The translations under genes were made by a program, and so were the position numbers. Positions 22,030 through 32,689 of a DNA stretch of 64,000 nucleotides are shown in pieces. Each line of letters opens with the position of its first letter. Position 1 is the first letter of the stretch. Under the pieces are notes generated by a model that was not told the origin of the DNA, made no database searches, and saw only the letters and a program-made list of their open reading frames with translations. Source of the stretch: Serripes groenlandicus (lineage: Eukaryota; Mollusca; Bivalvia; Cardiida; Cardiidae); assembly GCA_031761405.1 (NCBI GenBank), contig JASEVX010000320.1, positions 90,001 to 154,000 on the forward strand, given 5' to 3'.

Positions 22030-22430
22030 AAATATGAGTTGTACAATGGCTTCCCTCCTTGGCGCTCTGGGTTGCGGGATAGCATTACGACTGATGCATC
22101 GGTTTCAGGATAAATAAGACCGGTCAATTACCCTGTAAGGGAACTAAACCCGGTAGTACTGGTCAATTACCCTGGAAGGAAACTAAACACAGTAGTACTG
22201 GTCAATTACCCTGGAAGGAAACTAAACACAGTAGTACTGGTCAATTACCCTTGAAGGAAATTAAACACAGTAGTACTGACCAATTACCCTGGAAGGAAAC
22301 TAAACACAGTAGTACTAGTCAATTACCCTGGAAGGGAACTCAACCGGGTATTACTGGTCAATTACCCTGAAAGGGAACTCAATCCAGTAGTACTGGTCAA
22401 TTACACTGAAAGGGGTCTCAACTACTATTT
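22030..22430 (+). repeat. 39-bp minisatellite grown inside a SINE
   Basis: SINE body text (CTTGGCGCTCTGGG, AGCATTACGACTGATGC, TTTCAGGATAAATAAGAC) leads into about eight 39-bp copies of ACTGGTCAATTACCCTGGAA plus GGAAACTAAACACAGTAGT. In the parent SINE (near 530-590) the matching segment occurs once. Confidence 0.8.
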
Positions 22431-23160
22431 TACAGCATTAATTCTAAAATACACAAATGTCAGCCATCGTATGTCGCGGCTCATTTTGTATTTCCGGTAT
22501 CAAAAGGTAAACATTTAACAATGATATGCATATCTATTGTATACTTTGATAGTTTTCCTTATATTTTCCACTTGGAAAAAATGATGCAGTATCCGTCAAT
22601 ATTGCACGGGTTGATATTGAACGCATTGGTATTGCACTGAGATCTTTTTCACTTGCAACTAAGGACGGAACTATTTTCATACAGTAACATTACAAAGCGG
22701 TCTCATCCAACCTTTGATAATTTAGAGACCAGCTAACTTCTACTTCTACTCTGTTACTGCCAAGAGTTTAGTGCATCGCAGGCGAGTGAAGCCATCAACA
22801 TATTAACAAACACCAATTAGGCATATTTACAAATAGAAATGAAATAAAAAACATCTGTGTCGGTTTAGACTGTGTATGACTACAGACGGGACATGAATCA
22901 GTCTACAGACGTGATCTGCGCAATGTCCGGAAAAGGGGGTTCCAGTCTCTGGTAGTCGTAGGAAAAAAACGTACTTATACTGTTCGTAGTACAGTGTTTG
23001 GTACATCTTTTATAGAAGACACGTAGAGAAAAATCGATAGACAAACACAAACGTTTATTGATCTAAACAGTCCTAAACGAGTGTTATTTTGTTTTAATTG
23101 TGAAGTGTTTAAAACAAACAAAACGACAAATTTTAAATAGCCAATATCAAATTATACAAT
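22431..23160. other. Intron 1 sequence without recognised feature
   Basis: Ordinary intronic DNA with no repeat, exon or RNA gene recognised. Confidence 0.4.
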
Positions 23161-23164
23161 AAAA

Positions 23165-23301
23165 CGGTTATTGTATGATTATGGTAATCTATTGTGTTGG
23201 GACTCGTTCCTTCGGCGGAGTTCTGCCCTTGCAAGATCGGACAATTTAGCCGAAGGAACTCGTCCAACACAATATTTTCCCATAAAGATGCAATAACCTA
23301 C
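23165..23301. mobile_element. Foldback MITE with strong hairpin
   Basis: The inner arms ATTGTGTTGGGACTCG-TTCCTTCGGC (23191-23216) and GCCGAAGGAACTCG-TCCAACACAAT (ending 23273) pair closely. The outer sequences GGTTATTGTAT and GCAATAACC extend the pairing. It sits about 130 bases before exon 2. Confidence 0.65.
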
Positions 23302-23433
23302 AATGTGTGTTAAAAAATTGTTTATTTTTCTTCAGATTTGAATGATTAATATATAATAGTAAAACTATGTATCCTTTTCAAATGAAGGGTTAAACATGTG
23401 CTGTTAATATACTCGTGAATACTTTCTTTCCAG

Positions 23434-23558
23434 AGTTAAAGGATTAAAATTAAAGATGTTGACATTAGATCAGTTTGCAGATGGTTTGTGGTATAAGATG
23501 GAAGAAGATAAACGAAATGCAACAGATCCATATATCATTAATAACAACTGGATAATTG
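23434..23558 (+). CDS. Nucleotid_trans-type glycosyltransferase, coding exon 2
   Basis: Acceptor ACTTTCTTTCCAG ends at 23433. Joining the two bases left by exon 1 to the first base here gives Arg, and the frame then reads VKGLKLKMLTLDQFADG, LWYKMEEDKRNATDP and YIINNNWIIG. The LTLDQFADG and NNNWIIG motifs are typical of the C-terminal half of this family, where the Asn-rich turn and Gly close the active site. NAT is a possible N-glycosylation site. The exon ends at ATTG|GTAAGA, leaving one base of a Gly codon. It is 125 bases long and too short to be found by length alone. Confidence 0.85.
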
Positions 23559-24022
23559 GTAAGATCCATATATCATTAATAACAACTAGATTGTTGGTAA
23601 GATCCATATATCATTAATAACAACAAGATTGTTGGAAAGATCCATGTATCATTAATAACAACTGGATTGTTGGTAAGATCCATATATCATTAATAACAAC
23701 TAGAGTGTTGGTAAGATCCATATATCATTAATAACAACTGGATTGTTGGTAAGATCCATGTATCATTAATAACAACTGGATTGTTGGTAAGATCCATATA
23801 TCATTAATACCAACTAGAGTGTTAGTAAGATCCATATATCATTAATAACAACTGGATTGTTGGTAAGATCCATGTATCAGTAATAACAACTGGATTGTTA
23901 GTAAGATCCATATATCAATGATAACAGCTGGATTGTTGGTAAGATCCATGTACATTGTATCATTAATAACAACTGGATTGTTAGTAAAATGCATATATCA
24001 GTAATAACAACTGGATTGTTGG
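23525..24022 (+). repeat. 38-bp minisatellite built from the exon-2/intron-2 junction
   Basis: The unit is GATCCATATATCATTAAT-AACAACTGGATTGTTG (matching the last 34 bases of exon 2) plus GTAA, the first bases of the intron. About twelve copies follow the real exon, and nearly all keep G|GTAAGA, a good splice donor. Variation is small, so the array is recent. Confidence 0.92.
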
Positions 24023-24160
24023 TTTTGTTTGTTTGTTTGTTTGGAGTTTAACGCCGCTTTCAACAGCTTTGGTCATATCACGGCGGTCAGTGCACCTACC
24101 CATGTTTTCCTGGCTTTCCCACACCAGTACTTACACAACATTCTTTCGAAGCTGGATTGT
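24023..24160 (-). mobile_element. SINE 3' part, reverse orientation
   Basis: A TTTG-rich tail followed by GAGTTTAACGCCGCTTTCAAC, TTGGTCATATCACGG and CCTGGCTTTCCCAC is the reverse complement of the SINE end seen at 47800-47905. Confidence 0.6.
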
Positions 24161-24227
24161 TGGTAATACAGTACAATAAGTATTTATTTGTAAATACTGC
24201 ATGTTTTTGTCGAATAATGTTGCATCT

Positions 24228-24492
24228 CATGCCTGTCTGTCTGACGGTCTGTCTATCTATTTATATGTTTGTACGTCTCTCTTTTTCTGTTCTTAGTCTG
24301 TCCGTCTGTCTGTCTCTATGTTGTTTGTCTGTCTTTCTATGCCTGTCTGTATGTATGTTTGTATTTTTGCATGTATGTATGTATATATATAGCTATAAAG
24401 ATATATGTCTATCTGTATGTCTATTTGATTGCTGTCTGTATATATATATATGTCTATTTAATTGCTGTCTGACTGTATGTCTTTGCCTGTCT
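24228..24492 (+). repeat. TCTG/TGTA-type microsatellite
   Basis: An imperfect run of GTCTGTCTG and GTATGTATG words. The overlapping frames at 24157-24510 are this repeat translated. Confidence 0.85.
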
Positions 24493-24593
24493 GGGATTCA
24501 CAAATTATAAGAACCACTGACTCAGAGGCTTTACAATTACAACATAGAATATAGATTGAGTAATTGAAGTTTTACGCCGTTAACACGATAATT

Positions 24594-24843
24594 GAGCCGT
24601 CCCGCGAGAAAACAAACATTATGGCCTCTGCGTAATGTATCGACCCAGATCAGCCTGCGCAGTTCGCGCAGACTGGTCCGGGCCGACACATTCCGTCTCA
24701 GGGGGATAGAGGTATAGAGTAATGATTCTTGAAACAGAAAATCAACAGGAGACGAAGAGTGTAGCCCGCTTGGCATGCTTAGGCTGATCCGGGTCGATGT
24801 TTCACGCAGAGACCACACTATTCGTTTTCTCGCGAGACGGCTC
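24594..24843. mobile_element. 250-bp inverted-repeat MITE, copy 1
   Basis: The ends GAGCCGTCCCGCGAGAAAAC and GTTTTCTCGCGAGACGGCTC are inverted with one mismatch. Internal CAGCCTGCGCAG and GGCTGATCCGGGTCGAT also occur in copy 2 at 57611-57871. The frames read across it are not genes. Confidence 0.8.
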
Positions 24844-24879
24844 ATTTGTCGTTATACTGCGATTGCTAGTTAACCTAAT

Positions 24880-25135
24880 GTCCTTTTCCTGTTTTTCTCG
24901 CACCATACGCCACACAACATTCTTCCCGGTTAACTGGCTCCCTTCCCACATGAACTATTTAGCCCAGTGGCTGCTTGTTAATCATCCGAAAGAAAGAATG
25001 TCCGAGTCGGGGCTTGATCCCGTGGCCCCTGGACTGATAGCCCTCTTCTTTTCAAACTGAACTATTGGGGCTCGATCCCTTGACCCCTGGACTGATAGCT
25101 CACGACATTTCAAACTGGGCTATCGGGGCTCGACA
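24880..25135 (-). mobile_element. tRNA-like SINE fragments, reverse
   Basis: GGGGCTTGATCCCGTGGCCC and GGGGCTCGATCCCTTGACCC are reverse B-box-like words repeated about 55 bases apart, following SINE body text (CACACAACATTCTTCCC). Confidence 0.5.
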
Positions 25136-25262
25136 CATCATAGACAAACGATGTAATTTCATTTTAAGGATTCATTTTTATAGCTCGTGTGTGTGTGTGT
25201 GTGTCCGTCTGTATGTGCATCATCACACATTGAATTGGTAATAGGAGACAGTGTTTCGGATG

Positions 25263-25440
25263 CCTTATTGATTAATTGATTTGGGTTTAATGACGAGTTC
25301 AACAATATTTCAGTTATCCCTCAATGTGCTTCCTGGATTTCTCGTAGTCACAGTGCTTTCTTTAATCATCGGATAGAATGAATCGTCGAACTCACGACCC
25401 TTTGATTGAAAGTGTTCGTCGTTACCGACGGATTTAAACC
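25263..25440 (-). mobile_element. tRNA-derived SINE, reverse
   Basis: ATTGATTAATTGATTTGGG tail text, a body with TTCCTGGATTTCTCG, and a head CGTCGAACTCACGACCCTTTG resembling a reversed tRNA-like region. Confidence 0.55.
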
Positions 25441-25472
25441 TGACGTTTATTAGGTTTTAATTACCATTACAG

Positions 25473-25576
25473 GGAACAAGGTTAAGATAGAAAGGGCTAA
25501 GGCGTGGAACCACTGGTTTATAGACGAACACATGAAATGTAACATGGACTTAGTTCATAAAATTGTGAAGAAATGA
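25473..25576 (+). CDS. Nucleotid_trans-type glycosyltransferase, last coding exon
   Basis: The acceptor TTTTAATTACCATTACAG ends at 25472. The base left by exon 2 plus GG gives Gly, and the frame continues NKVKIERAKAWNHWFIDEHM to LVHKIVKK and TGA at 25574-25576. Charged WNHWF text after WIIG is the usual end of the family. With this exon the protein has 356 residues: a signal anchor, a duplicated stem and one catalytic domain. No AATAAA polyadenylation signal was noticed in the next 300 bases. Confidence 0.8.
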
Positions 25577-26235
25577 AAACAACATACAAGCAATCGATGT
25601 AGACATACTGGATCTGTGTTAGTGCAAACAGCTATGAACGAACGAACATTTTATTAACGTGACATATATCATTTACAAATATGATTTTTTTCCATAATTA
25701 ACTATCACAAAAGGCGACCACTTCGGGCCTACATGTCACTATTTGTTTTTGTTTTTAGAGTGCACATTCACTTACACCTGCTCTCACATAGCATACACAC
25801 TTTATAATGTACACACATGCATGCATGCATTCACATTCACATTTACAACTACGATACATTACACAATGTTATATACAGTTTGTGCATAGTATTTGCTCAT
25901 CAGGTTAAACTAATTATAGAAAACGGCGTATTCAAATATGATGACAAATAGGGGAACATTACTCGGATTGGGTATGCTAAGAGACGGAAGCCAACGAAAG
26001 TTAACGAACATTATTCGGACAACGGTTAAAACAAATGGGACAAAGAAATCACCACCAGCGACAATTGAAATGAAAAGTCCCCTGGTCATCGTAGATAGGA
26101 TGGTGGTCAAGGCCAACCTACATGTAGCATTTATGTAAACATAAACATTCTTTCTTGGAATAACATATTCTAAAAGGGTCTAAAATATATGAAAATATGA
26201 ATGAAAAGAATGATATTATATTACTCAATCAAAAT
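25577..26235. other. 3' flank of the glycosyltransferase gene
   Basis: Contains a GAACGAACGAAC run, a CATGCATGCATG run and possible LINE debris. No protein-coding frame is supported. Confidence 0.35.
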
Positions 26236-26239
26236 ATTA

Positions 26240-26660
26240 AATATTTAAAGTACAACTATCTAGACTGTTATCTGTTTCTTGCTGGCGATTGTAATGCCCG
26301 TACACATACTTCTTTTTTTAAATGATAGTCTTAGTAATATTTATAATGTTGATGTTGATTACAATTCACATACGTTCGAATATCCGCGTAATAATAAAGA
26401 TAAATGCAGATATAATGCATTTGGAAAGTCTCTCGTTAAATTATGCTGTATCCATAGTATACATATTCCAAGTGGTCGCCTGTTTGATGATAGTTCTGGT
26501 AACTGTACATGCATTGCAAATAAAGGAAGAAGTTATAGCATCGTCTGAATTGTTTCCATATGTCAGTTATTTTAATGTTGCTGCTCGCGATGACTCGGAT
26601 CACCTTTCCTTTACATTCGAAACTTACTTTCAATAAGCGCAGAGAGACAACACTAGAAAG
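26240..26660 (+). pseudogene. LINE endonuclease remnant
   Basis: In three successive frames the text reads YLFLAGDCNARTHTSFF (the GDxN motif of AP-type endonucleases), then NNKDKCRYNAFGKSLVKLC and HIPSGRLFDDSSGNCTC, then SSELFPYVSYFNV with SDHLSFTF (the SDH catalytic motif). The three parts are in order and correctly spaced but frameshifted, so this is a dead endonuclease from a LINE related to the copy at 62507. Confidence 0.75.
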
Positions 26661-26798
26661 TAATGTATCACTGAACGAAGACATATGCAACAATTTGTCT
26701 TCTACCGATCAGTCAAAAATCAATAATCGGCTATATAGAAATAAGAAGGGCAGTGTAACAAATGTGGGCATAACTTTCTTAATGTTTATTATATTTTA

Positions 26799-27110
26799 AG
26801 TTCGCATTCATATTTGGGAAGAACAAAATCTCTCGATTTCAAATATGTAATTTGTTTTAATTAGAAATAAAATTTAGGTGGGGGAATTTATATAAACATT
26901 AGGTGACCCTATATTCCTATTGAATTACATATGATTTTTGATAATTACACAGAAATTGCCATCAAATTTCCTTGGTTAATTAGTTATAACTTGTTTTCCT
27001 TTAAACTTTTTATAAGTTCGCATTCACATTCGTAAAGTATATTCATTTGTTGAAAGAAGGATATCATTTTTTATGAAATTAAGAAAAATTTAGGCGGGTG
27101 AATTAATGCT
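26799..27110 (+). repeat. Diverged local duplication
   Basis: AAGTTCGCATTCATATT (26800) and AAGTTCGCATTCACATT (27015), each followed some 70-90 bases later by AAATTTAGGTGGG or AAATTTAGGCGGG, indicate an old duplication of about 215 bp period. Confidence 0.45.
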
Positions 27111-28230
27111 TTTGTCAAACAACATGTAAGTATTTTTTGTGTTCGGTGGAGTCCGTCAAACAGTAGCGGAAACTTACGAAGTTAATCGGATTTCACCGCT
27201 ACTGGTTTTATGACTTTGATGTTTTATTGCAGGGCAATAAAATCTTACTCCTTCAGGGCAGGTTTTAAATATCTGGATAATTAAGGATTGAATTAAGAGT
27301 TTAATCAAATAGTTTTTATCCTCGCGCAATAACACTAGGAATATTATTAAATAATAGCCCGCCGTTGACATAAATATTACCTATAAATTAAGGCCAATTA
27401 TGTATTTGTCATATTTAAATGTGTTAAAAGAATAGGAATAATAATTCATTTTGAGTATCAGCGAAAAATAAGTATACATGATACGTTGTCAATCTCACTA
27501 GGATTGATTATCCGATGTTGGTTATGGAAATAATACTGACCAAAAACTGTTAAATACATACGTTTGATGCGTAATAAAAAACAAAAACAAAAAATCATGT
27601 AATCTACACAAATGTTATTAACTTTACTAAAATCATCTTAGATTAATACACTTTATTGTTCACAAAGTGTTAATGTATGTTAACAATATTTCTGTGCAAA
27701 CGGAAATGCAGTATACACTCTTCCTGATATCATAAAAACTGTTTTCATAATATACAAATAAAAACATTTTAATTGCTACCTTTTTGCAATAAAAATATGC
27801 CAGCTTCTTGTAATTTTTATATAAAATGTGAAAAGAATTAAGGAAACACAATTTGTGTTATTAAGATAACCCTTTTGTTATTAACACACTATTATTTCTA
27901 CCCAAGTTAATTAAAACTACAAAATGTATTTTCTTTTTTTTTAATACTGTTTATGAGAACTCTCAATGGATACCGTTTTTATTGGTAGACTTGTGCATGC
28001 GCAGAGGCTGCCATAGTCATAGTGAGTTTGAAGTCACGTGATGTATATGCCCTTCACCACCAACAATTAAGTGCAATTTTTGGTTTGACTAATTTACGAA
28101 TGCTCACAAAAGCAAACATAGAGTAACGAACAAAAATCCGATTATTCAAGCTTATAATAGAAAATAACAAGTCTTGTAAGTGTAAATATCATATTTAAAG
28201 TGTACACAATTATTTAGATATCACTACGCC
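27111..28230. other. Intergenic, nothing firm
   Basis: AT-rich. A CATGCGCAG and a TCACGTGA word near 28005-28042 could be promoter motifs, but no transcript start can be shown. Confidence 0.35.
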
Positions 28231-28283
28231 AATATAGCACTCCACCGCGCAATTACCCTTTGTAAAAGAATAAAAACTGCAAA

Positions 28284-29906
28284 ATGGTTTCCTTTATTGT
28301 ACAGGAAGCCCGCGACTATTGTATTGAACGCGGAAGCCCTCTACATGTGTGTTACATGGACGCGAAATCTGCATTTGACCTCGTTTGGATACATGGGCTT
28401 ATCTACAAACTGTTTAACTTTGGTGTCAAGGGCAAAATGCTTAGACTTATTTGGAACTCTTTCCAAGACTGCTCTAGTCGTGTATTAGTGAACGGACATT
28501 TGTCGAGCGTATTCAGGATCGAACAAGGAACCAGACAAGGCTCAATATGTGCACCGTTTTACTACACTGTATACGTTAATGCACTTCTGGAAGCACTCCA
28601 GGCCTCACCGTACGGCCTACGTATTTGTGATCTCCGTCTAGCTGCACCAACTCAGGCTGATGACATCGTTCTTTTATCACTATCAAGACGTGGATTAAAT
28701 GAATTGCTAGCAATATGTTTTAAATACGCTAATAAGTGGCGCTACCTGTATAACCCCACAAAATGTGCTGCATCTATCCTAGACCGAAAAAGGCAGCGCC
28801 GTGGTCCGATAGTGCCTACAGTGTATGGAAGTACGGTGATTCCAGATACTGACTCATACAAATATCTGGGTATCGTCCAATCAACGTCCGGAAAACATCC
28901 ATTTAATGCGGATCGAGTGAAACAAACTATCAGAGGCACGTTTATGTCTATAACCGGTATGGTGTCCGGAAGCACAGGTCCAAACCCGAGCACGGCAATG
29001 AAACTCTACAGATCGTGTGTACTACCGCGCGCTCTGTTTGGTTGTGAGCTCTGGAATGACATGACAGATACGGTTCACAAAAAATTGGAAGTAGCACACC
29101 ACTTTTGTTTAAAACGAGCTCAGGGCCTTCCATTTACGACCCGGTCGGACATGGTTCTAGGCCTTGTTGGCGCTACTTCACTACATGCGTATATCGACAG
29201 TCAGAAACTGTTGTTCCTTGGAACGTTATGCCGTGTTCCCCCGAATGAAGTGTGTTACAAACTATATCTGCTGAGGTTATTTCAATACGATATCTGTAAT
29301 ACTACACATCTTGGTTTCGTCTCTGACATTCATCTAATACTGGACAAATATGACCTTACAGCGTACCTAGCAACTTTCAAAACATCTGGTGTTTTCCCTT
29401 CGAAACAAATTTGGAAAACTATGTGTTACCGAGCTGTACACGCACGCGAAGAATCAACCTGGGTTGACCGAATGGACGCTTCTTCGGACTTTACTACATT
29501 CAAACAGTGCCACAGTCACCTTCGCCAGTCAAACATTTGGACAGTAGCTAAGTTACACCCGTTTACATTGTCCCGCATGAAATTTCTGGCTAATATATGT
29601 TGTAAGCGACCACCAAACCAACCGGAAGTCTGTCTACGTTGTCAGCATCCGTGTCTGCAGGAAATAGAACATTTACTATTTGAATGTCCCCTAACGGACG
29701 GGCATCGACTATGGAACGAGTTCTATGACGAAAACAATTCATTAAGTTCTGATTTATGTGCTATGCTATTATGTTTACCTAGACACGAACTCATCACATA
29801 CATGCTTGGCAAAATAGATGACAAACTTATCAATGTGTTAAAAGTCGAACTGTACCCTTCGTTTCTAACTATCTGTGCCGATCTCCTGACAAAAGTATAC
29901 ACTTAG
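28284..29906 (+). CDS. Open reverse transcriptase frame of a 5'-truncated LINE
   Basis: A 540-codon frame starts with ATG and has no internal stop. It opens inside the RT domain: CYMDAKSAFDLVW (first catalytic Asp, about residue 26), EQGTRQGSICAPFYYTVYVN, then TQADDIVLLS (catalytic Asp pair, preceded by Gln-Ala rather than the common Phe-Ala), a KYLGIV motif and a thumb. The C-terminus has CLRCQHPCLQEIEHLLFEC, a CCHC-like zinc motif, and ends in ADLLTKVYT. The endonuclease and the RT fingers are absent, so it cannot transpose alone. The open frame suggests a recent insertion. It is a different family from the copies at 1930 and 62507. Confidence 0.85.
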   Translation: MVSFIVQEARDYCIERGSPLHVCYMDAKSAFDLVWIHGLIYKLFNFGVKGKMLRLIWNSFQDCSSRVLVNGHLSSVFRIEQGTRQGSICAPFYYTVYVNALLEALQASPYGLRICDLRLAAPTQADDIVLLSLSRRGLNELLAICFKYANKWRYLYNPTKCAASILDRKRQRRGPIVPTVYGSTVIPDTDSYKYLGIVQSTSGKHPFNADRVKQTIRGTFMSITGMVSGSTGPNPSTAMKLYRSCVLPRALFGCELWNDMTDTVHKKLEVAHHFCLKRAQGLPFTTRSDMVLGLVGATSLHAYIDSQKLLFLGTLCRVPPNEVCYKLYLLRLFQYDICNTTHLGFVSDIHLILDKYDLTAYLATFKTSGVFPSKQIWKTMCYRAVHAREESTWVDRMDASSDFTTFKQCHSHLRQSNIWTVAKLHPFTLSRMKFLANICCKRPPNQPEVCLRCQHPCLQEIEHLLFECPLTDGHRLWNEFYDENNSLSSDLCAMLLCLPRHELITYMLGKIDDKLINVLKVELYPSFLTICADLLTKVYT

Positions 29907-30483
29907 AAATGTAACAAGACGCGTATTAAGAGCTTAGTGGTCACTTTACCAATCCCTCTGTTGTTGTTTCTATTTCGCTTTCGGAGAAAGTTCAACCTAT
30001 CCACATGCTGATCCTACTTGGGAACAGTGACCGCGTCACCTAAATATAGTATGTACTATCGAAGCCCTTTGGTTAAACTTATGAAAGAGCCTCGATAAGC
30101 ACATACATATTGTACTTACTGTTAAACAGCTACTTTGTACTTATATAGCATTTGAACAGGTGGAGCCGGGTCACTCTAAAACAGACCTCAGAAACTGCCG
30201 ATCAGCGAAGATTACAGACTGTCTACACCTCCGCATATTAATATTAATATAGACTGACTGAGATCTCCTCTGATATTCACCTAGCGAATTATTTCATCGT
30301 TAAATCTCATTGGGTCTGTTTTGGGGTGAAAAGACTCAATACATGCCGTTTTCTCATAATTTCTTTTTATTATCTATTGTTTACTTTCTATTAGTTGTAT
30401 ACATGTAACTGTAATTGTAACCATTATGTAATTTATTATATGTAACTCTTCAGAAAATGGAGGCAATAAAGATGTATATAGTA
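28284..30483 (+). mobile_element. 5'-truncated LINE with 3' UTR
   Basis: The RT frame is followed by about 570 bases of untranslated text ending GGCAATAAAGATGTATATAG near 30483. The 5' boundary lies at or before 28284 and was not resolved, and no target duplication was found. Confidence 0.7.
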
Positions 30484-31095
30484 CGAAATTCTAGGCGCTA
30501 GTCCATACATATTCGTTCATGTCCTTATTCATAAAGATAGTATGCATTGCTAAGCCTTTTCTTTCTCTTTCTCTCAGTCCATCTATTCCTTCGACAACGA
30601 TTAACGATGACTTGCATTTTGGATAGGTGCTTTCGACAAGGTTCGCGTCTAAAGAAACAAATTTCATCAAATGATTTGAGCGCTTTAAATCACTTGTTTA
30701 TAAAGCGTTTAGAATACTTTGATTATAATAGGCAGAACGAATAACGAATAAATCTGGATATTGGTTGTTACAACATAACTGATTCATCCTTTTATTTTAA
30801 ATTTGTATTACACAGTTCAAAATTAGATTTTGACAGTTTGTTCGTTATGATTTTGACGCGATTCAAGATTTTGACGCGATTATTTCGTTCATAGAGTTGA
30901 TTACTAACAGATGACTAAGTTGATGATGGAAAGAACATTAACAAGTTAAGTTAAGCTAAAACATGCACAGGCAGGCGAGTGTTTCATTAGGATAAGTGCA
31001 ACACTCAATTCCCAATCCTGCTTGCCCTTTAACAAATCACAACCCACCCCACAATATAAAAACTCAGACGAATATACAGAAAATCACATTTATTG
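30484..31095. other. Nothing recognised
   Basis: AT-rich spacer. The frame at 30547-30744 has no recognisable domain. Confidence 0.4.
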
Positions 31096-31099
31096 GAAG

Positions 31100-31232
31100 T
31101 GTAATCATTGAATATAGTTGAAAACATTGTTGCAAAAGGAGAAAGCTTGTTATGAGCAATTTCTTCTTTTGCATCAATGTTTTCAAAAGTCGTCGGCTGC
31201 AATTACGTATGCAAGTGGGAAAGGTTTAAATA
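31100..31232. mobile_element. TTAA MITE remnant
   Basis: GAAAACATTGTTGCAAAAGG, GCATCAATGTTTTCAAAAG, CGTCGGCTGC and a right end AAGTGGGAAAGGTTTAA match the 4024-4234 family. Confidence 0.55.
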
Positions 31233-31239
31233 AGAAACA

Positions 31240-32685
31240 CTTTTTCAAATGATAGTCAGTTGGCTATTCTAGTATATAATGTCCGTCTTAAATAATAATG
31301 ACAAAACTTTCAAAAAACAAGAAAAAGATTTTTTACAATTTAATTGAAAACATATTTAATCAAAGTTGGGAAAGTTGTCCCTTTCCGTGCTTTTTTTATG
31401 AGAGTTCAAATCACAAGCAAAACTTATGGGACAGAGTTGACAAATAACACATTGACACAATTTCAGATTTAGGCTTTGTTTCTGTCAAACTGCTGAAGAA
31501 GACAACACTGAGACAGACATTTTGATTAAAAGTTTATTTAAAAAAAGGAATAATTTTATTTATGATAAACAACATTACAATGATGGTGTAGAAAATACAT
31601 GTCAACGATACATTTTTCAATTTGTACATTCATTGCACAGACCAAATCTTAGCAAGTTTGAAATTATGGACCTCTCAGCACATTTTTTTCTCAATTCATT
31701 ACTTCTTGGCAGGATTTTACTGCTAAAATTGATGATTTTTTATTATTTTTGGCCGGATATCAAATGTGTGTATTCAGGTTAATCTGTAATGCTCTAATAG
31801 ACACTGCCTCGGGCGTTTTATAAGTTAATTGGGTCATAAAAACCAGGATTTACATTTTCTGACTTAAAATAGATGTACTTGTGTTAAATTAAAAGTTACG
31901 ACATAATATTTATTATTATTGTTATCAGCTTCATGAAAATATTTAATATCATTTCTGAATAATGGATTTTCTGTATTGTTTATTTTGATACAGGTTGGAT
32001 TGAATTTATTTTCAAACTTATGAAGTATGGGTTCTGATCTTCGTATACAAAATAGCTAAAATCTGCATATTAAGCTGAGAAGTTAAAAATCTTACATTAT
32101 CATTTTTGAATTTTTTTTTTTATATATATATAGCGACTTTCAGTTTTATATTGGTGGTTGAAGTCAGCCCTAAGTGAATCTCTTTGTTTTTTAATGACCA
32201 AAGTATAACTGCTCGGATTATACTTTTTAATTAAACACTTTATTATAAATTCATGATTCGGCTTTTTTTTAATTAAATTAATGGTTATTTTTTTATGAAA
32301 AATCAATTTTAAAATTGATTTTATATTAAAACGTAAAACACAAATTTTGCTATGCTCGTTTAAATATAGCATATCCCTATAATAAAACCGTTAACCTACC
32401 AAGATTAAAACTGCTAAATCCGTTTGAATTACCCTGATGATTTATGATTTATGACCCCTACGAATTGCGTCGGTTATCTTCGTAAACTGCCGAAAGATAA
32501 GAAACTCCGGCGATCGATTAGGTGAAATATCGATAAAAGTTATTGAGTGAAACCGGAGAAGACAGATTGTTGGATATGGTTATTTCCCTTAAACAAATTC
32601 AAATGGTATAATAAATTTCATAATACATTTATTATAAAAAAAACGGGAAAACTTAACCGTACACTCTGAAAATATACATTTATGA
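31240..32685. other. AT-rich, no supported gene
   Basis: A frame at 31522-31782 has mixed composition and no domain, and its last third is hydrophobic. It is not supported as a gene. Runs of T and TA follow near 32110-32130. Confidence 0.35.
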
Positions 32686-32689
32686 ATTG

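Noticed and set aside
24157..24510. 117-codon Cys/Leu-rich frame that looks like a membrane protein
   Set aside because: It is a TCTG/TGTA microsatellite read in one frame.
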